64,000 nt of DNA from Myxococcus sp. CA023 (GTDB taxonomy: Bacteria > Myxococcota > Myxococcia > Myxococcales > Myxococcaceae), in NCBI RefSeq assembly GCF_010998615.1, contig NZ_JAAEAH010000042.1:1-64000 (forward strand), written 5' to 3'. A model generated the notes under the pieces. It was not told where the DNA came from, ran no database searches, and saw only the letters and a list, made by a program, of their open reading frames with translations. Both the position numbers and the translations under genes were made by a program. Shown piece after piece: positions 1-9,000 of this stretch; the stretch's first letter is position 1, and each line of letters opens with the position of its first letter.

Positions 1-248
1 CCCGCTCCCCCTGCCTGCCCCCCGGCGCCAACGACGCCGTTGGCCAGTCGACGCTCGGAAGAGACTTCCGTGGGGCTGGCTGTAAAAACGACCGATTACC
101 GCCCTTATGCATGGGCCGGATTGGATGCAAACCCCTGGATTCACTTGGAAACGATGGTGCCACCCCTTGGCACGTGGGTCGCAAAGGGCAACCCCCCGTA
201 GCGACATCGCGGTCCCCCAACCAGATCTCTTTTTCCCCGAGAGACACC

Positions 249-1136
249 ATGCAGGCTTCCAACTCCTTCTCCTCCCCTGATTCGCTCTCCACCTACCTGT
301 CGGAGATCAACCAGTACCCGCTGCTCACCCAGCCACAGGAGCAGGAGCTGTCGAAGCGCTTCCGCGCGGGGGACCTGGCCGCGGGCCACCATCTGGTGAC
401 GGCGAACCTCCGCTTCGTGGTGAAGGTGGCCTACGAGTACCGCTCCTACGGCCTGAAGATGTCGGACCTCATCCAGGAGGCGAACATCGGCCTGATGAAG
501 GCCGTGCAGAAGTTCGATCCGGACAAGGGCATTCGCCTCATCTCCTACGCCGTCTGGTGGATTCGCGCGTACATCCAGAACTGCATCCTGAAGAACTGGA
601 GCCTGGTAAAGCTGGGCACCACGCAGGCGCAGCGCCGCCTCTTTTTCAGCCTGGCCCGCACGCGCCGCGAGTTGGAGAAGATGGGCGCCGGCGACGCGAA
701 CGTCGTCAACGCCGAGGAGATTGCGCGCAAGCTGAACGTGAAGGCCTCCGAAGTGCGCGAGATGGAGCAGCGCATGGGTGGCCGCGACCTGTCCCTGGAC
801 GCGCCCATGGGCGAGGACGGCGACGCCACGCACCTGGACTTCGTGGAGTCCGAGTCCACCTCCGCGGTGGACGAGGTCGCCGACCGGCAGCAGGCCAACC
901 TCACCCGCGAGCTCGTGCAGCGCGCCCTGCGCCGCCTGGACCCGCGCGAGCGCTTCATCATCGAGCAGCGCGTCATGGGTGACGCGGAGATGACGCTCAG
1001 CGAGCTGGGCGAGCACTTCGGATTCTCCCGCGAGCGCGCCCGTCAGCTGGAGATTCGGGCGAAGGACAAGCTCAAGCTCGCGCTGGCCACGCTGATGGCC
1101 GAGGCCGGCGTCGACGAGAGCACGCTCAACGCCTGA
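249..1136 (+). CDS. sigC: RpoH/SigC-like alternative sigma-70 family factor
   Basis: This gene encodes a 295-residue group 3 (RpoH-like) sigma factor that would direct RNA polymerase to an alternative promoter class. Region 1.2/2.1 starts at [14 protein letters not shown]. The core-binding region 2 holds [12 protein letters not shown] and [14 protein letters not shown], followed by the [14 protein letters not shown] promoter-melting segment. Region 4 carries the helix-turn-helix [19 protein letters not shown] near the C terminus. The frame is open back to 111, but homology begins at the ATG at 249. From memory, Myxococcus xanthus SigC has 295 residues, which fits this start. It converges on the next gene with only 3 nt between the stop codons. 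SigC rather than the paralogues SigB or RpoH is a likely but unproven assignment. Confidence 0.85.
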   Translation: MQASNSFSSPDSLSTYLSEINQYPLLTQPQEQELSKRFRAGDLAAGHHLVTANLRFVVKVAYEYRSYGLKMSDLIQEANIGLMKAVQKFDPDKGIRLISYAVWWIRAYIQNCILKNWSLVKLGTTQAQRRLFFSLARTRRELEKMGAGDANVVNAEEIARKLNVKASEVREMEQRMGGRDLSLDAPMGEDGDATHLDFVESESTSAVDEVADRQQANLTRELVQRALRRLDPRERFIIEQRVMGDAEMTLSELGEHFGFSRERARQLEIRAKDKLKLALATLMAEAGVDESTLNA

Positions 1137-1139
1137 GCC

Positions 1140-2411
1140 TCACCCCACCCGCTCGAAGCGAATGTCGGCGTGCTGGCCATCCGCGGCGGCGAAGGCGAGC
1201 AGCCGCCCGCCCTCGTCGCTCAGCGCGGCGCGGTCCTCACGCGACAGCCGCGCGAAGGGCGTAATGCACAAGGTCGCGGTGCCGCGCGCACGTTCGATGC
1301 GCCAGGTTCCTCGAACGAAGCCATCGACGAGGATGGTGGCGCGCACGATGCCATTGATGGTGAAGACTCGCTTGCGGGCGGCATCGGAGATGATGCGCGT
1401 ACGGTCCGCGTGGGCCAGCAACACGCTGTCGAATTCGGACAGGAAGCGGACGGGCGCGGGCGTGTCCGGGTCGGACCTCCGGGCATTCGGGATGTCGAAC
1501 AGCTCGACGCCGTGCTCGTCACGGAAGGCGCGCAGTTCAGGCCTCAACCGCTCCAGGACAGCACCCATGCGTGACAGGCCCGACCAGGCCTGCAGGTCCT
1601 TGGCGCTCGCGGGGCCAAACGCGGCGAGGTAGCGCATCACCAGCGCGTCTGGCGGCGCGGCGGGCTCGAAGCGCTGGCCGAGCCAGGACTCGGCGGTGGC
1701 GTACACCATCCGCTCGCCATGGCCCCACGTTCCACAGGGTGGCACCGCAACGAGCGGCTCCAGGCTCGAGAAGCCCATGCTCAGGGCGCTCGCATCATGG
1801 CCGGGCCACTTCTCCTGGAGCCGCAGGCCCAGCTCGCCCCGGGGACTGGGACGTGCCTCCAGCAGCGCCCGTCCCTCCGCCACCAGCGCCTGGACCTCCA
1901 CGCCCGCCAACTGCTTGCCATGGGAGGAGTGCTTCAGCCCCCTGTCCAGCGCGGGTTGCAGCACGGGACGCAGCGCGAGGCAGTCGCGCGCGGTCACCAG
2001 GTGCAACGTCCCGCGCATCATCCCGGCGCGCACCACCTGGCGCTCGGTCATGAGCCGGGTCAGCGCCTCTTGCTGGAAGCCGCTTAGCCGCGTCCACAAT
2101 GCGCCGTAGGGAGGATGGGTGACCTGGGCTTGAAGCCCCACCAGGTGCTCCAGCGCCTCCATCACGCCCGCCCGGGAGCGCTGCAACAGCCACTGACGCT
2201 GGAGCAGGGCCCGGTTGAGGGCCCGCTGCCCCAGGACCTGGGCCGGCAGCCTCCGCCGCCGCGAGGAGGCACGGACAGGCGGCGCGCTTCCTGATTCCTT
2301 CGTGGGTGAAGGCACTGGACTCAGCCCCCCTTCCCTCCGTGCCTTGCTGGAGCGTCCACGTTTGACACCCGCGGGGACGAGCATCGGCAACATCATCAAG
2401 AAGGGAATCAT
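1140..2411 (-). CDS. Winged-helix DNA-binding domain protein (HTH_42/YcaQ-like)
   Basis: The C-terminal 360 residues look like the HTH_42 'winged helix DNA-binding domain-containing protein' family. They have the ALNRALLQRQWLL opening, LVGLQAQV, the MRGTLHLV core and the late FLSEFDSVLLAHADRTRI block. The best-known relative, E. coli YcaQ, is a DNA glycosylase acting on interstrand crosslinks, so a DNA-repair role is possible. The first 75 or so residues are a basic, low-complexity extension and may be partly non-coding. The start is uncertain: ATG at 2411 is used here, another in-frame ATG lies at 2465, and no strong ribosome site supports either. It converges tail to tail on the sigma-factor gene. 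Confidence 0.75.
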   Translation of the reverse strand: MIPFLMMLPMLVPAGVKRGRSSKARREGGLSPVPSPTKESGSAPPVRASSRRRRLPAQVLGQRALNRALLQRQWLLQRSRAGVMEALEHLVGLQAQVTHPPYGALWTRLSGFQQEALTRLMTERQVVRAGMMRGTLHLVTARDCLALRPVLQPALDRGLKHSSHGKQLAGVEVQALVAEGRALLEARPSPRGELGLRLQEKWPGHDASALSMGFSSLEPLVAVPPCGTWGHGERMVYATAESWLGQRFEPAAPPDALVMRYLAAFGPASAKDLQAWSGLSRMGAVLERLRPELRAFRDEHGVELFDIPNARRSDPDTPAPVRFLSEFDSVLLAHADRTRIISDAARKRVFTINGIVRATILVDGFVRGTWRIERARGTATLCITPFARLSREDRAALSDEGGRLLAFAAADGQHADIRFERVG

Positions 2412-2541
2412 GTCGGGTGGCACCTGGAGGTGGGATGCGAACGCCCCTGGGTCGGGAGAACCCAAGGGGCTTCGTGGACGCCATCCTGCGACCCGCCCCT
2501 GACAGTCCTATGTCAGGAATGTACAACCCGCCGGGCCCGGC

Positions 2542-3366
2542 TCAGCGCCGCGACATGCCGTGGAGCGCCATCACGATGTGCTCGAAGGTGCGCCCGGGCA
2601 GCAGGCGCTTCGACACCAGGCCGACGCGCTGCGACAGGTGCCCCACGGAGTAGCGCACGTCCACACGCTGCCGCTCCACCAGGGCCAGGAGCTTCCGGGC
2701 GACCTGCTCGGGAGGAACGCCCGCGCCTTCTCCTGACTCCACCAGGTTCATGACGCGCTCGAAGGCCTCCTGGTAGGCGGACCCGGGACCGGACTGCCGG
2801 GCGCGCTGCCGGTACTCGCGCACGCGCGTGAGGACATCCCCGGGCTGCAGCAGCGTGGCCTCGATTCCGAAGGCGGCGACTTCCTGCCGGAGGCTCTCCG
2901 TCATTCCCTCCAGGGCGAACTTGCTGGCGCTGTAGAGCCCCTGGAAGGGAAGCCCGGCGGCGCCGCCCATGGAGCTGATGTTGACGATGAGGCCCGACCG
3001 CTGCGCGCGCATCGTGGGAAGCACCGCCCGGCAGACGCGCAGCGCGCCGAAGAAGTTGGTGTCCATCTGCCGCTGGGCTTCTTCGACGGACACGTCCTCC
3101 ACGGCGCCGGCCATCACGAAGCCCGCGCAGTTCACCACCACGTCGAGCTGGCCCTCGGCCGCGAGCACCGACGCCACCGCGCGCTGAACGGAATCCTCAT
3201 CCGTGACGTCCAACACGGCCATCCGGTGGTGGGCACCATCCGCGCGGGGATGGCGGCTGGTACCATGGACGGCGTGGCCATGTGCCCCCAGGAGCTCCGC
3301 GCAGGCCTGACCGATGCCAGAGGATGCGCCAGTGATGAGGACCACCTTGCGTCGCGACTTGCTCAT
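2542..3366 (-). CDS. SDR-family oxidoreductase
   Basis: This is a classical short-chain dehydrogenase/reductase of 274 residues. The Rossmann glycine motif TGASSGIGQ is at residues 13-21, the NCAG motif follows DVVV, and the catalytic serine (NISSMGG) is followed by the YSASK pair that supplies Tyr and Lys. An AGGA ribosome site lies about 9 nt before the ATG at 3366. The substrate cannot be read from sequence. The order Asn-Ser-Tyr-Lys is complete, so the enzyme should be active with NAD(H) or NADP(H). It is divergent from the small membrane-protein gene at 3415, with which it shares a 48-bp promoter interval. Confidence 0.9.
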   Translation of the reverse strand: MSKSRRKVVLITGASSGIGQACAELLGAHGHAVHGTSRHPRADGAHHRMAVLDVTDEDSVQRAVASVLAAEGQLDVVVNCAGFVMAGAVEDVSVEEAQRQMDTNFFGALRVCRAVLPTMRAQRSGLIVNISSMGGAAGLPFQGLYSASKFALEGMTESLRQEVAAFGIEATLLQPGDVLTRVREYRQRARQSGPGSAYQEAFERVMNLVESGEGAGVPPEQVARKLLALVERQRVDVRYSVGHLSQRVGLVSKRLLPGRTFEHIVMALHGMSRR

Positions 3367-3414
3367 GCGTGTTCCTGCCCAGGCTCGTGACGAGCATCAA
3401 CGTGGGAGCACATA

Positions 3415-3681
3415 GTGAACCTCATCGAGCCCTGTGTCCTGGCGGGCGCGGTGGTGGGCACCCTCACCGGAGCCGTCCTGGGGTTTCCCCATGGCCTGCT
3501 GTGGGGACTGGGCGGCATGGCTGCCGGCTTCGTCGGCGGCGTGCTCGTGCTGCCCTTCGTCATCCTCTTCCTCGTCATGGCCGGAATGGCGCTGTTCTTC
3601 TGGCCGCGCCACCTGCTCAGGCGGCTCCGGGGCACACGGCCCGGGACGGATGACGCACCGCGAGAACACGGCGAACCCTGA
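3415..3681 (+). CDS. Small membrane protein, 88 aa
   Basis: This hydrophobic 88-residue protein starts at GTG 3415, with a GGGAG-type ribosome site just upstream. It has two or three glycine-rich membrane segments between residues 8 and 62, including a glycine-zipper-like stretch (GAVVGTLTGAVLG), then a basic, charged C-terminal tail (RHLLRRLRGTR) expected on the cytoplasmic side. I do not recognise the family. It is divergent from the SDR gene, with no obvious functional link. The hydrophobic pattern and arginine-rich tail make a real membrane protein likely. Confidence 0.6.
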   Translation: MNLIEPCVLAGAVVGTLTGAVLGFPHGLLWGLGGMAAGFVGGVLVLPFVILFLVMAGMALFFWPRHLLRRLRGTRPGTDDAPREHGEP

Positions 3682-3782
3682 GGCGTCTGTCTTTACGAAT
3701 CGCCGAGTCCTCGCTTATGAGGCCGGCTCATATGATTTCCACGGACAGTGCACATTCACGCCGTCGAGGTTCCTCCGATGTC

Positions 3783-5507
3783 ATGGGCTTCCCATCGCCG
3801 CGCGGGAAGTCGCTCCTGGCGTTGATGCTCCTGTGCCTGGCCCCCGTCACCTGGGGCTGTGGTGGGTCGGAGCCGTCGCCCTCCCCCAGACCCGATGCGG
3901 GCACCCAGCGGCCGGACGCGGGGGCATCGACGAACGACGCGGGCACGGATGCCGGCACGGAGGACCCCGACGCGGGAGAGCGGCCTCCCGGCTTCACGCT
4001 CCAAACCGCGTCCGAAGTGACACTCCGGTTCATCCCGGAGGCAAGCGCGGGGCTGAACGTCACCATCACCCGCGAGCCCACGTTCACCGATGCCGTGCAC
4101 CTCTCCATCGAGGGGCTTCCCGAGCATGTGCACGTGACCACCGCCGTCATCGCCGACACGGAGTCCCAAGCCACGCTCTCGCTCGCCGCCCAGGAGTTCG
4201 CCCGCTACGGCAGTGTGCCCGTGACGCTGGTCGCGAGCGGCGGTGGGACTCGCGTCGAGCATCCCCTGAACCTCGTCATCCGGCCCGGCCCGGCGGCGCT
4301 GGACTCGTCGTTCGGCGGCAATGGCGTGGCGATGCCCGCCTTCGGCCACCCGGAGGTGCGCATCCACGCCCTGGCGCCGCAGCCGGACGGCAAGTGGATC
4401 CTGGCGGGCGCCACGGGCTCCACCGGCATGCGCGACGTCCTGGTGGCGCGTCTGCTCGCGAACGGGACGTTGGACCCTGCCTTTGGCACCCAGGGCACCG
4501 TCACCCTGGACGTCTGTGGCGGCGATGACTACGTGGACGCCGTCACCGTGCTGTCCGACGGGAAAATCGTCGTCGCGGGGGGCGCCATCGCGGGTCCTGG
4601 GAGCTGCTCGGGGAGGCAGTACCAGAGCCTGCTCTTCGCCCGGTACACCTCGGCGGGCGACCTGGACACCACCTTTGGCGACACGGGGGTGCGTACCTTC
4701 CAGATGTCCGCGGGCAACGCCGCGCTGCATGCCGTCACGGTGGATTCGAGGGGACGCATCGTCGGCGCCGGCACCGTGCAGCACGATGACCTGGACTTCG
4801 TCATCATGCGCCTGACGCCCACGGGCGCCGCCGATACGACCTTCAGCTCGGATGGACTGGCCTGGGATGACCTGGGCGAAGACGAGGACGGCCTGGCCGT
4901 TGTCACCCTGGCCGACGACCGCATCGTGGTGGCGGGAACCACGAATGCCAGCCGCAATCGCATGGCCTTGCGTCGCTACAACATCAACGGCACGCCCGAC
5001 TCGAGCTTCACGTACCGCAGCACGTCGGATTGGCCTCGCCTCACCCCCCGGACCCTGCATCTGCTGGACGGGGGCAAGTTGCTGGTGGGCGGCAGCGCGC
5101 GGTTGAATGCGGGCACCGATTCCCCCAACAGCGGCGCGGTGACACGGGTCCATGCGAGCGGCAGCCCTGATACGAGCTTCGGCTGGGATGGCGAGAGCGT
5201 CACCCACTGGTCCGCGCCAGGAACCCAGCAGGAGCGGCTGGTGGGCACGGGCATCCTGCATGGCGGCGAGTTGGTCCTGGTGGTGGCCAGCACCATCAAT
5301 GGCGCCACGGATGGCATCGGCCTCATCCAGCTGTCCTCGGATGGGAAGACCGCCTTGCGGACGCACCGCACCAACCTGCCGGGAGCCGAGGTTGCCCTCG
5401 CCGCCGCGCTCGACACTGATGGCTCGATGTGCGTGGCGGGCCTCCGCGCCGACGAAGGCTCGTCCAACACGGCTCCCTTCGTGACGCGCTTCTGGCCCCA
5501 CCGCTGA
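3783..5507 (+). CDS. Delta-60 repeat lipoprotein
   Basis: This secreted protein of about 574 residues is probably lipid-anchored at the Cys in VTWGCGG. That is a slightly atypical lipobox after the hydrophobic stretch LLALMLLCLAP. An Asp-Ala-Gly-rich linker follows. The body is made of delta-60 repeats, seen as LDSSFGGNG, LDPAFGTQG, LDTTFGDTG and ADTTFSSDG, each followed by a strand of the type DGKIVVAGG. This fold forms a beta-propeller-like domain. The start chosen is ATG 3783, immediately before the signal peptide; in-frame ATGs at 3717 and 3732 would add a non-hydrophobic leader. Such proteins are common on myxobacterial surfaces; no enzymatic residues are evident. Confidence 0.8.
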   Translation: MGFPSPRGKSLLALMLLCLAPVTWGCGGSEPSPSPRPDAGTQRPDAGASTNDAGTDAGTEDPDAGERPPGFTLQTASEVTLRFIPEASAGLNVTITREPTFTDAVHLSIEGLPEHVHVTTAVIADTESQATLSLAAQEFARYGSVPVTLVASGGGTRVEHPLNLVIRPGPAALDSSFGGNGVAMPAFGHPEVRIHALAPQPDGKWILAGATGSTGMRDVLVARLLANGTLDPAFGTQGTVTLDVCGGDDYVDAVTVLSDGKIVVAGGAIAGPGSCSGRQYQSLLFARYTSAGDLDTTFGDTGVRTFQMSAGNAALHAVTVDSRGRIVGAGTVQHDDLDFVIMRLTPTGAADTTFSSDGLAWDDLGEDEDGLAVVTLADDRIVVAGTTNASRNRMALRRYNINGTPDSSFTYRSTSDWPRLTPRTLHLLDGGKLLVGGSARLNAGTDSPNSGAVTRVHASGSPDTSFGWDGESVTHWSAPGTQQERLVGTGILHGGELVLVVASTINGATDGIGLIQLSSDGKTALRTHRTNLPGAEVALAAALDTDGSMCVAGLRADEGSSNTAPFVTRFWPHR

Positions 5508-5606
5508 GCGGGACGCCAGGGCCCCAAGCCCATGCGCTGGAGAATGGCGTCCACCTCCTCGCGGGTGGACGTCGCATGCGACAGGACGGCCGGACACATC
5601 CGGCCC

Positions 5607-5981
5607 TCACTCGTGTCGCGCGCCCTTCCTGGCGCTGCCGCGCTCGGGCTTGCGGAGCTCCCGCTCCAGGGCATCCAGCCGGTCATTCCAGAAGCGCTCG
5701 TAGAAACGCAGCCAGTCGGCCGCTCCGGCCAGCGGCGCCGGCGCGAGGCTGCACCGATGCGTGCGCCCCTCCACCGACCTGTTCACCAACCCCGCACGCT
5801 CCAGCGTCTTGACGTGCTTGGAAGCGCCCGCGAAGGACATGCTGAACGGCGCCGCCAGTTCGCCAATGCTCCTCGGTCCGGAGGACAGGCTGCGCAGCAT
5901 CTCCCGCCGCGTCGGGTCGGAAAGCGCGTGGAAGACCGCGTCGAGTTGCTCGGAACGTTGCTGAACCATGGGGGTGACCAT
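5607..5981 (-). CDS. ArsR-type winged-helix transcriptional regulator
   Basis: This compact 124-residue regulator belongs to the ArsR-like group often paired with SRPBCC/AHSA1 proteins. It begins with LDAVFHALSDPTRREMLRSL and has a recognition region around SFAGASKHVKTLERAGLV. No cysteine metal site (CVC-type) is present, so it is probably not a metal sensor. The ATG at 5981 is preceded by GGAGG with 5-nt spacing, which fixes the start. The usual AHSA1 partner gene is absent downstream, so its target is unclear. It may be autoregulatory through the short inverted repeat just upstream. Confidence 0.85.
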   Translation of the reverse strand: MVTPMVQQRSEQLDAVFHALSDPTRREMLRSLSSGPRSIGELAAPFSMSFAGASKHVKTLERAGLVNRSVEGRTHRCSLAPAPLAGAADWLRFYERFWNDRLDALERELRKPERGSARKGARHE

Positions 5982-5995
5982 AACGACCTCCGCCC

Positions 5996-6017
5996 TAAAC
6001 TAAACCACTCAGTTAAA
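5996..6017. promoter_or_regulatory. Candidate operator upstream of the ArsR-type regulator
   Basis: The region just before the ribosome site of the regulator is AT-rich in a GC-rich background. It holds a short imperfect inverted repeat, with AACT at 5998-6001 and AGTT at 6011-6014 separated by 9 nt. The placement suits autorepression. The arms are short, so this is only suggestive. Confidence 0.3.
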
Positions 6018-6065
6018 CAACATGCCAGAGGGGTGGGCAGGCGGGCAGCAGAAGGCGCTCGCGGA

Positions 6066-7163
6066 CTACCCGCCCTTCGCGCGACGGCCGCGTCCCCAGG
6101 ACCAGGCCAGAAGCCCCAGCGGAATCAAGCCGGGGTTTCCGCCCCCTGCCGCCGCGCACCCTCCCTGCGCTGTTGCATCCCGCGGCTCGGAGCAGGGCAG
6201 CCACAGCCGGCACGCCGAGCCCGCCTTCACACACGGATGCTCACCCCGCGCGCTGGTGCAGGCAGGCCCGAAGTGGCCCGCCTCGAGCCCCGCCACCGCG
6301 CAACTCCGGGTGCCGTCCGCCCGCGCGACACACGCCATGCCCACGGAGCAGTCCGCATGCGCACGGCACCACTGCGCGCAGGCGTCCACGTCCGGGTCCA
6401 CCGGCGTCCGGACGGGCGCGCCTCGTGAGGCGTCCTCAATGGCGACCTGGATGAAGTCCGCGTGCACGTCGACGCGGCTGTTCGTCCCCGTGGTGCAGGA
6501 GAGGTCACCAAACGAAGTCACACCGACCAGGCGCTCGAGGCCGTCCAGTTCGATGAACACCGGGCCACCGCTGTCCCCGCCGCACGACATCGCTGGCGCC
6601 GCTTCGATGGAGAACGCGTCCGCTTCAACCGACGTGATTCGGGACAGGCCGCCACGTCGCAGGCCCGAGCCGCCCTCCCCGTCCACGCCAAAGCCCACCA
6701 CCCGCGCCAGCCGCCCCACGCCGTCAGCGGGAAACGCCTGCGCTGCCCAGGCCAGCGGAGCGACCGGCGCATCGCTGGCGAGAATCAACACGCCCAGGTC
6801 ACTCACGCCCGGGCGCCACGCGGGATGGAGCCGGCCCTCCACCACGCGGATGCGCTGTGCGGCGGAGGCACGGGCTGTCTCCGCGGCGAACACCACCGAG
6901 AACACCCGCGGAGCATCCGCGTTCTCCACGCAGTGCGCCGCCGTCAGCACCACCCGAGGCGCCACCAACGTGCCCGTGCAGAGCACGCGAGCCACCTCGT
7001 CAGGCTCCCCACAGAAGGGCGAGACGGGAACGATGGCGGCCACCGCGGGGAAGCCCGGCTCGGGCGCTCCGCCCACCACGGCCTGCCGCGCCGGGGTAAG
7101 CGTCTCCTGAGAGACGGGGACAACAGGAGGACCGCACGCTCCCGCCGCCAGCAGGAGTCCCAC
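6066..7163 (-). CDS. Secreted trypsin-like serine protease with MYXO-CTERM-like tail
   Basis: This is a chymotrypsin-fold (S1) protease. The mature N terminus is probably AVVGG. The catalytic His is in LTAAHC, the Asp in SDLGVLIL, and the Ser in CGGDSGGPVF. After the catalytic domain comes a Cys-rich segment of roughly 70 residues. The C terminus holds a GC-rich spacer, a hydrophobic run with a proline (PGLIPLGLLAW) and a basic end (RGRRAKGG), as in MYXO-CTERM sorting signals. The start is doubtful: GTG 7163 gives a very short hydrophobic leader ending in GAC, and longer in-frame starts would overlap the preceding gene. It is the last gene of a three-gene minus-strand operon. Confidence 0.8.
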   Translation of the reverse strand: MGLLLAAGACGPPVVPVSQETLTPARQAVVGGAPEPGFPAVAAIVPVSPFCGEPDEVARVLCTGTLVAPRVVLTAAHCVENADAPRVFSVVFAAETARASAAQRIRVVEGRLHPAWRPGVSDLGVLILASDAPVAPLAWAAQAFPADGVGRLARVVGFGVDGEGGSGLRRGGLSRITSVEADAFSIEAAPAMSCGGDSGGPVFIELDGLERLVGVTSFGDLSCTTGTNSRVDVHADFIQVAIEDASRGAPVRTPVDPDVDACAQWCRAHADCSVGMACVARADGTRSCAVAGLEAGHFGPACTSARGEHPCVKAGSACRLWLPCSEPRDATAQGGCAAAGGGNPGLIPLGLLAWSWGRGRRAKGG

Positions 7164-7179
7164 GGCGGCGGACGTGACG

Positions 7180-7782
7180 TCACTCGCTGTCGAAGTCGCC
7201 CTGCGGAACGTCCGTGGCGGCGCCCGCGACGTCCCAGTACTTCCACTCACCCGTCTTCTCCCCCTTCTCGTACTGGCCCTGCACGGCCAGCGCGCCATGG
7301 GGGTGCCACTCCGAATAAGCCCCCTGCGAGCGATGCCCCGCCAGCGTCCCTTCCGCCCACTTCGAGCCGTCCGAGCGCCAAGCGGTCCACTTCACCGGGC
7401 CGGAGCCGGGTGAATGGAGCTCCTCGCGGTTCTTCTGTCCCTCCTCGTAGTAGAGGGTCCACAGGCCCTGCTTGAGCCCGCCACGATAGTCACCTTCGAA
7501 CTGCTTCACGCCGTCCTCGAAGTAGCTGACCCAGCGGCCCTCCATCTTCCCGTCGACGTAGGTGCCCTCCGTCTTCAGCTTCCCGGTGGCGTGCCACTCC
7601 GCCCAACGGCCGTGCTTCTTGCCGTCGAGTTGGGCGCACCACTGGAGGACCCCGTCGGGCGGCGCACGGCCCTGGAGCCGCGCGCCATCGGGACAAGGCC
7701 CGGAAGCCCGGTTGCAGCCCAGGGCCATCCCCGCGACGAGCACCAACGCCGCACCTGTCAGCACGCGCTTCTTCAACTGCAC
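7180..7782 (-). CDS. MORN-repeat lipoprotein
   Basis: This 200-residue lipoprotein has a signal peptide ending at the lipobox MALGC. It is followed by MORN/YwqK-type repeats, visible as GKKHGRWAEWHATGKLK, DGKMEGRWVSYFEDG, GGLKQGLWTLYYEEG and KGEKTGEWKYWD. Such repeats form flat beta-hairpin arrays; in bacteria they are often called YwqK-like antitoxin domains, but nothing here shows an antitoxin role. Its start overlaps the end of the upstream Cys-rich lipoprotein gene by 10 nt and the protease follows closely, so the three are probably co-transcribed and act together in the envelope. Confidence 0.8.
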   Translation of the reverse strand: MQLKKRVLTGAALVLVAGMALGCNRASGPCPDGARLQGRAPPDGVLQWCAQLDGKKHGRWAEWHATGKLKTEGTYVDGKMEGRWVSYFEDGVKQFEGDYRGGLKQGLWTLYYEEGQKNREELHSPGSGPVKWTAWRSDGSKWAEGTLAGHRSQGAYSEWHPHGALAVQGQYEKGEKTGEWKYWDVAGAATDVPQGDFDSE

Positions 7783-8513
7783 GAACCCACGCCGCTGCAG
7801 CTGCAGTTGTTGCCCGCGAACGAGTAGTCATCCGACGCCGCCGCGAAGCTGCCCAGGCCGTAGTCGTGCTTGGCGCAGTCCTGCGTGTAGGCCGTGGTGC
7901 CCACGCAACGCGGCAGGCTGGTGACGCCGCAGCCCTGCCCGCAGCGGCCCTTGCAGCCGTTGCCCGAGCCGCCGGTGCAGCCGCAGCCCATGCCCGCCGT
8001 GCGGTAGTAGCCGGAGCCGATGTACTGCCGGCCGCAGGAGCAGGAGATGTGCGTCCAGCCGCGCTCGGACACGTACTCGTACGCCGTGAGGACCTCGCCC
8101 ACGGGGACGATCTGCATGAAGCTCGTCTGGCGCTCGGCGGCGTCCTCGACGCGGGTGCGGCCCTCTTCGGGAAGCTCGCGGGCAAGCCCCTCCATCAGCG
8201 ACGCGAGCAGGTGCGAATGGGTCGCGTCGAGCGGGCTGCCCGACGGCATGAACTGGCCTACGCCCTGATTGAAGTCGATGTGGAACCCGATGACGGGGTC
8301 GCCAAAGTCGTACGTCACTTCGACGACGTTGGCCTGCGTCTCCACCGCGAGCATCCGCACCACAGCGCCCCCGGAGCCGTACGTGGCCTCCAGCGTCGTC
8401 GCGTCGTGCTGGAGGACCTTGAAGCCCTCCTGCTCGATGGACTGTCCAGGCGGCGCGTCGGAACAACCCACCACGACAGCCAGCGACAGGGCACAGAGCA
8501 GCAGCCTTCTCAT
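7773..8513 (-). CDS. Cysteine-rich lipoprotein of unknown function
   Basis: This lipoprotein of about 246 residues has the signal MRRLLLCALSLAVVVGC; ATG 8513 is chosen because it sits directly before the signal. The middle region is acidic. The last 90 residues hold about 15 cysteines in short spacings (SCSCG, CGCTGG, CKGRCGQGC), consistent with many disulphides outside the cytoplasm. A CAKHDYG segment near the end recalls the Cys-x-x-His-Asp core of phospholipase A2-like proteins, but the context is too weak to assign an enzyme. It is the first gene of the operon with the MORN lipoprotein and the protease. Confidence 0.7.
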   Translation of the reverse strand: MRRLLLCALSLAVVVGCSDAPPGQSIEQEGFKVLQHDATTLEATYGSGGAVVRMLAVETQANVVEVTYDFGDPVIGFHIDFNQGVGQFMPSGSPLDATHSHLLASLMEGLARELPEEGRTRVEDAAERQTSFMQIVPVGEVLTAYEYVSERGWTHISCSCGRQYIGSGYYRTAGMGCGCTGGSGNGCKGRCGQGCGVTSLPRCVGTTAYTQDCAKHDYGLGSFAAASDDYSFAGNNCSCSGVGSCS

Positions 8514-8664
8514 GTCTCTCTCGATTCCAGGAGCGCGGAAATTCTCAACGCCCGAGAATCTAGAAACACGCACACACGGGCGTCAACATGCTTACCCTGA
8601 AATCAATACCATCCCAGCTTAGGCTCGACACCCCGGCGATGGACGCCGCTCTCAGGAGAGACCC

Positions 8665-8946
8665 ATGCCCCAGAATCGCGCAACCCTGATGTGCATTGCC
8701 GCCCTGCTGATGGGTGGCTGTGGTGGCGCCATGGACGAAGCCACGGCGGAGCCTTCCGCGACGGAGTCCACGTCCCAGGCGCTTTACCCGGAGTACAACC
8801 CGGACATCCACTGCCTGGTCTCGTCCCAGTACGTGTCCTGCAGCAGCGGTCCGACGATGTACGCCTACTACAGCCCGGACTGGGGCTACTACATCGACCG
8901 CAACGTCTGTGGCCGCAACGGGCCGGTCATCTGTCCGCTGTACTGA
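8665..8946 (+). CDS. Small lipoprotein, 93 aa
   Basis: This short exported protein has a signal peptide and lipobox LMGGC. An acidic linker follows, then a Tyr- and Cys-rich tail (YYSPDWGYY, with four cysteines). An AGGAGAG ribosome site 6-7 nt upstream supports ATG 8665. I do not recognise a family. It is divergent from the Cys-rich lipoprotein operon and upstream of ileS, from which it is separated by 54 bp. Confidence 0.6.
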   Translation: MPQNRATLMCIAALLMGGCGGAMDEATAEPSATESTSQALYPEYNPDIHCLVSSQYVSCSSGPTMYAYYSPDWGYYIDRNVCGRNGPVICPLY

Positions 8947-9000
8947 TTCACAGGACGGGCATCCATCCCCGGCGCGGGCGGTGCTATCAAGCACCGCACC

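Noticed and set aside
3756-5597. A 613-codon open frame on the minus strand across the delta-60 gene.
   Set aside because: High GC content keeps the antisense frame open by chance; the peptide is His/Arg/Gly/Ala-rich with no domain, while the plus strand shows clear repeats and a signal peptide.
5512-5606. A peptide-like minus-strand frame (REEVDAILQRMGLGPW) between the delta-60 and ArsR genes.
   Set aside because: It is out of frame with the ArsR gene, continues into antisense of the delta-60 gene and lacks a supported start.
7773-7900. A phospholipase A2 active site in the Cys-rich lipoprotein.
   Set aside because: Only a Cys-x2-His-Asp fragment is present, with no calcium loop; kept only as a weak note.
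8948-9000. A T-box or other riboswitch in front of ileS.
   Set aside because: The gap is only 54 bp and shows no T-box bulge or specifier stem.
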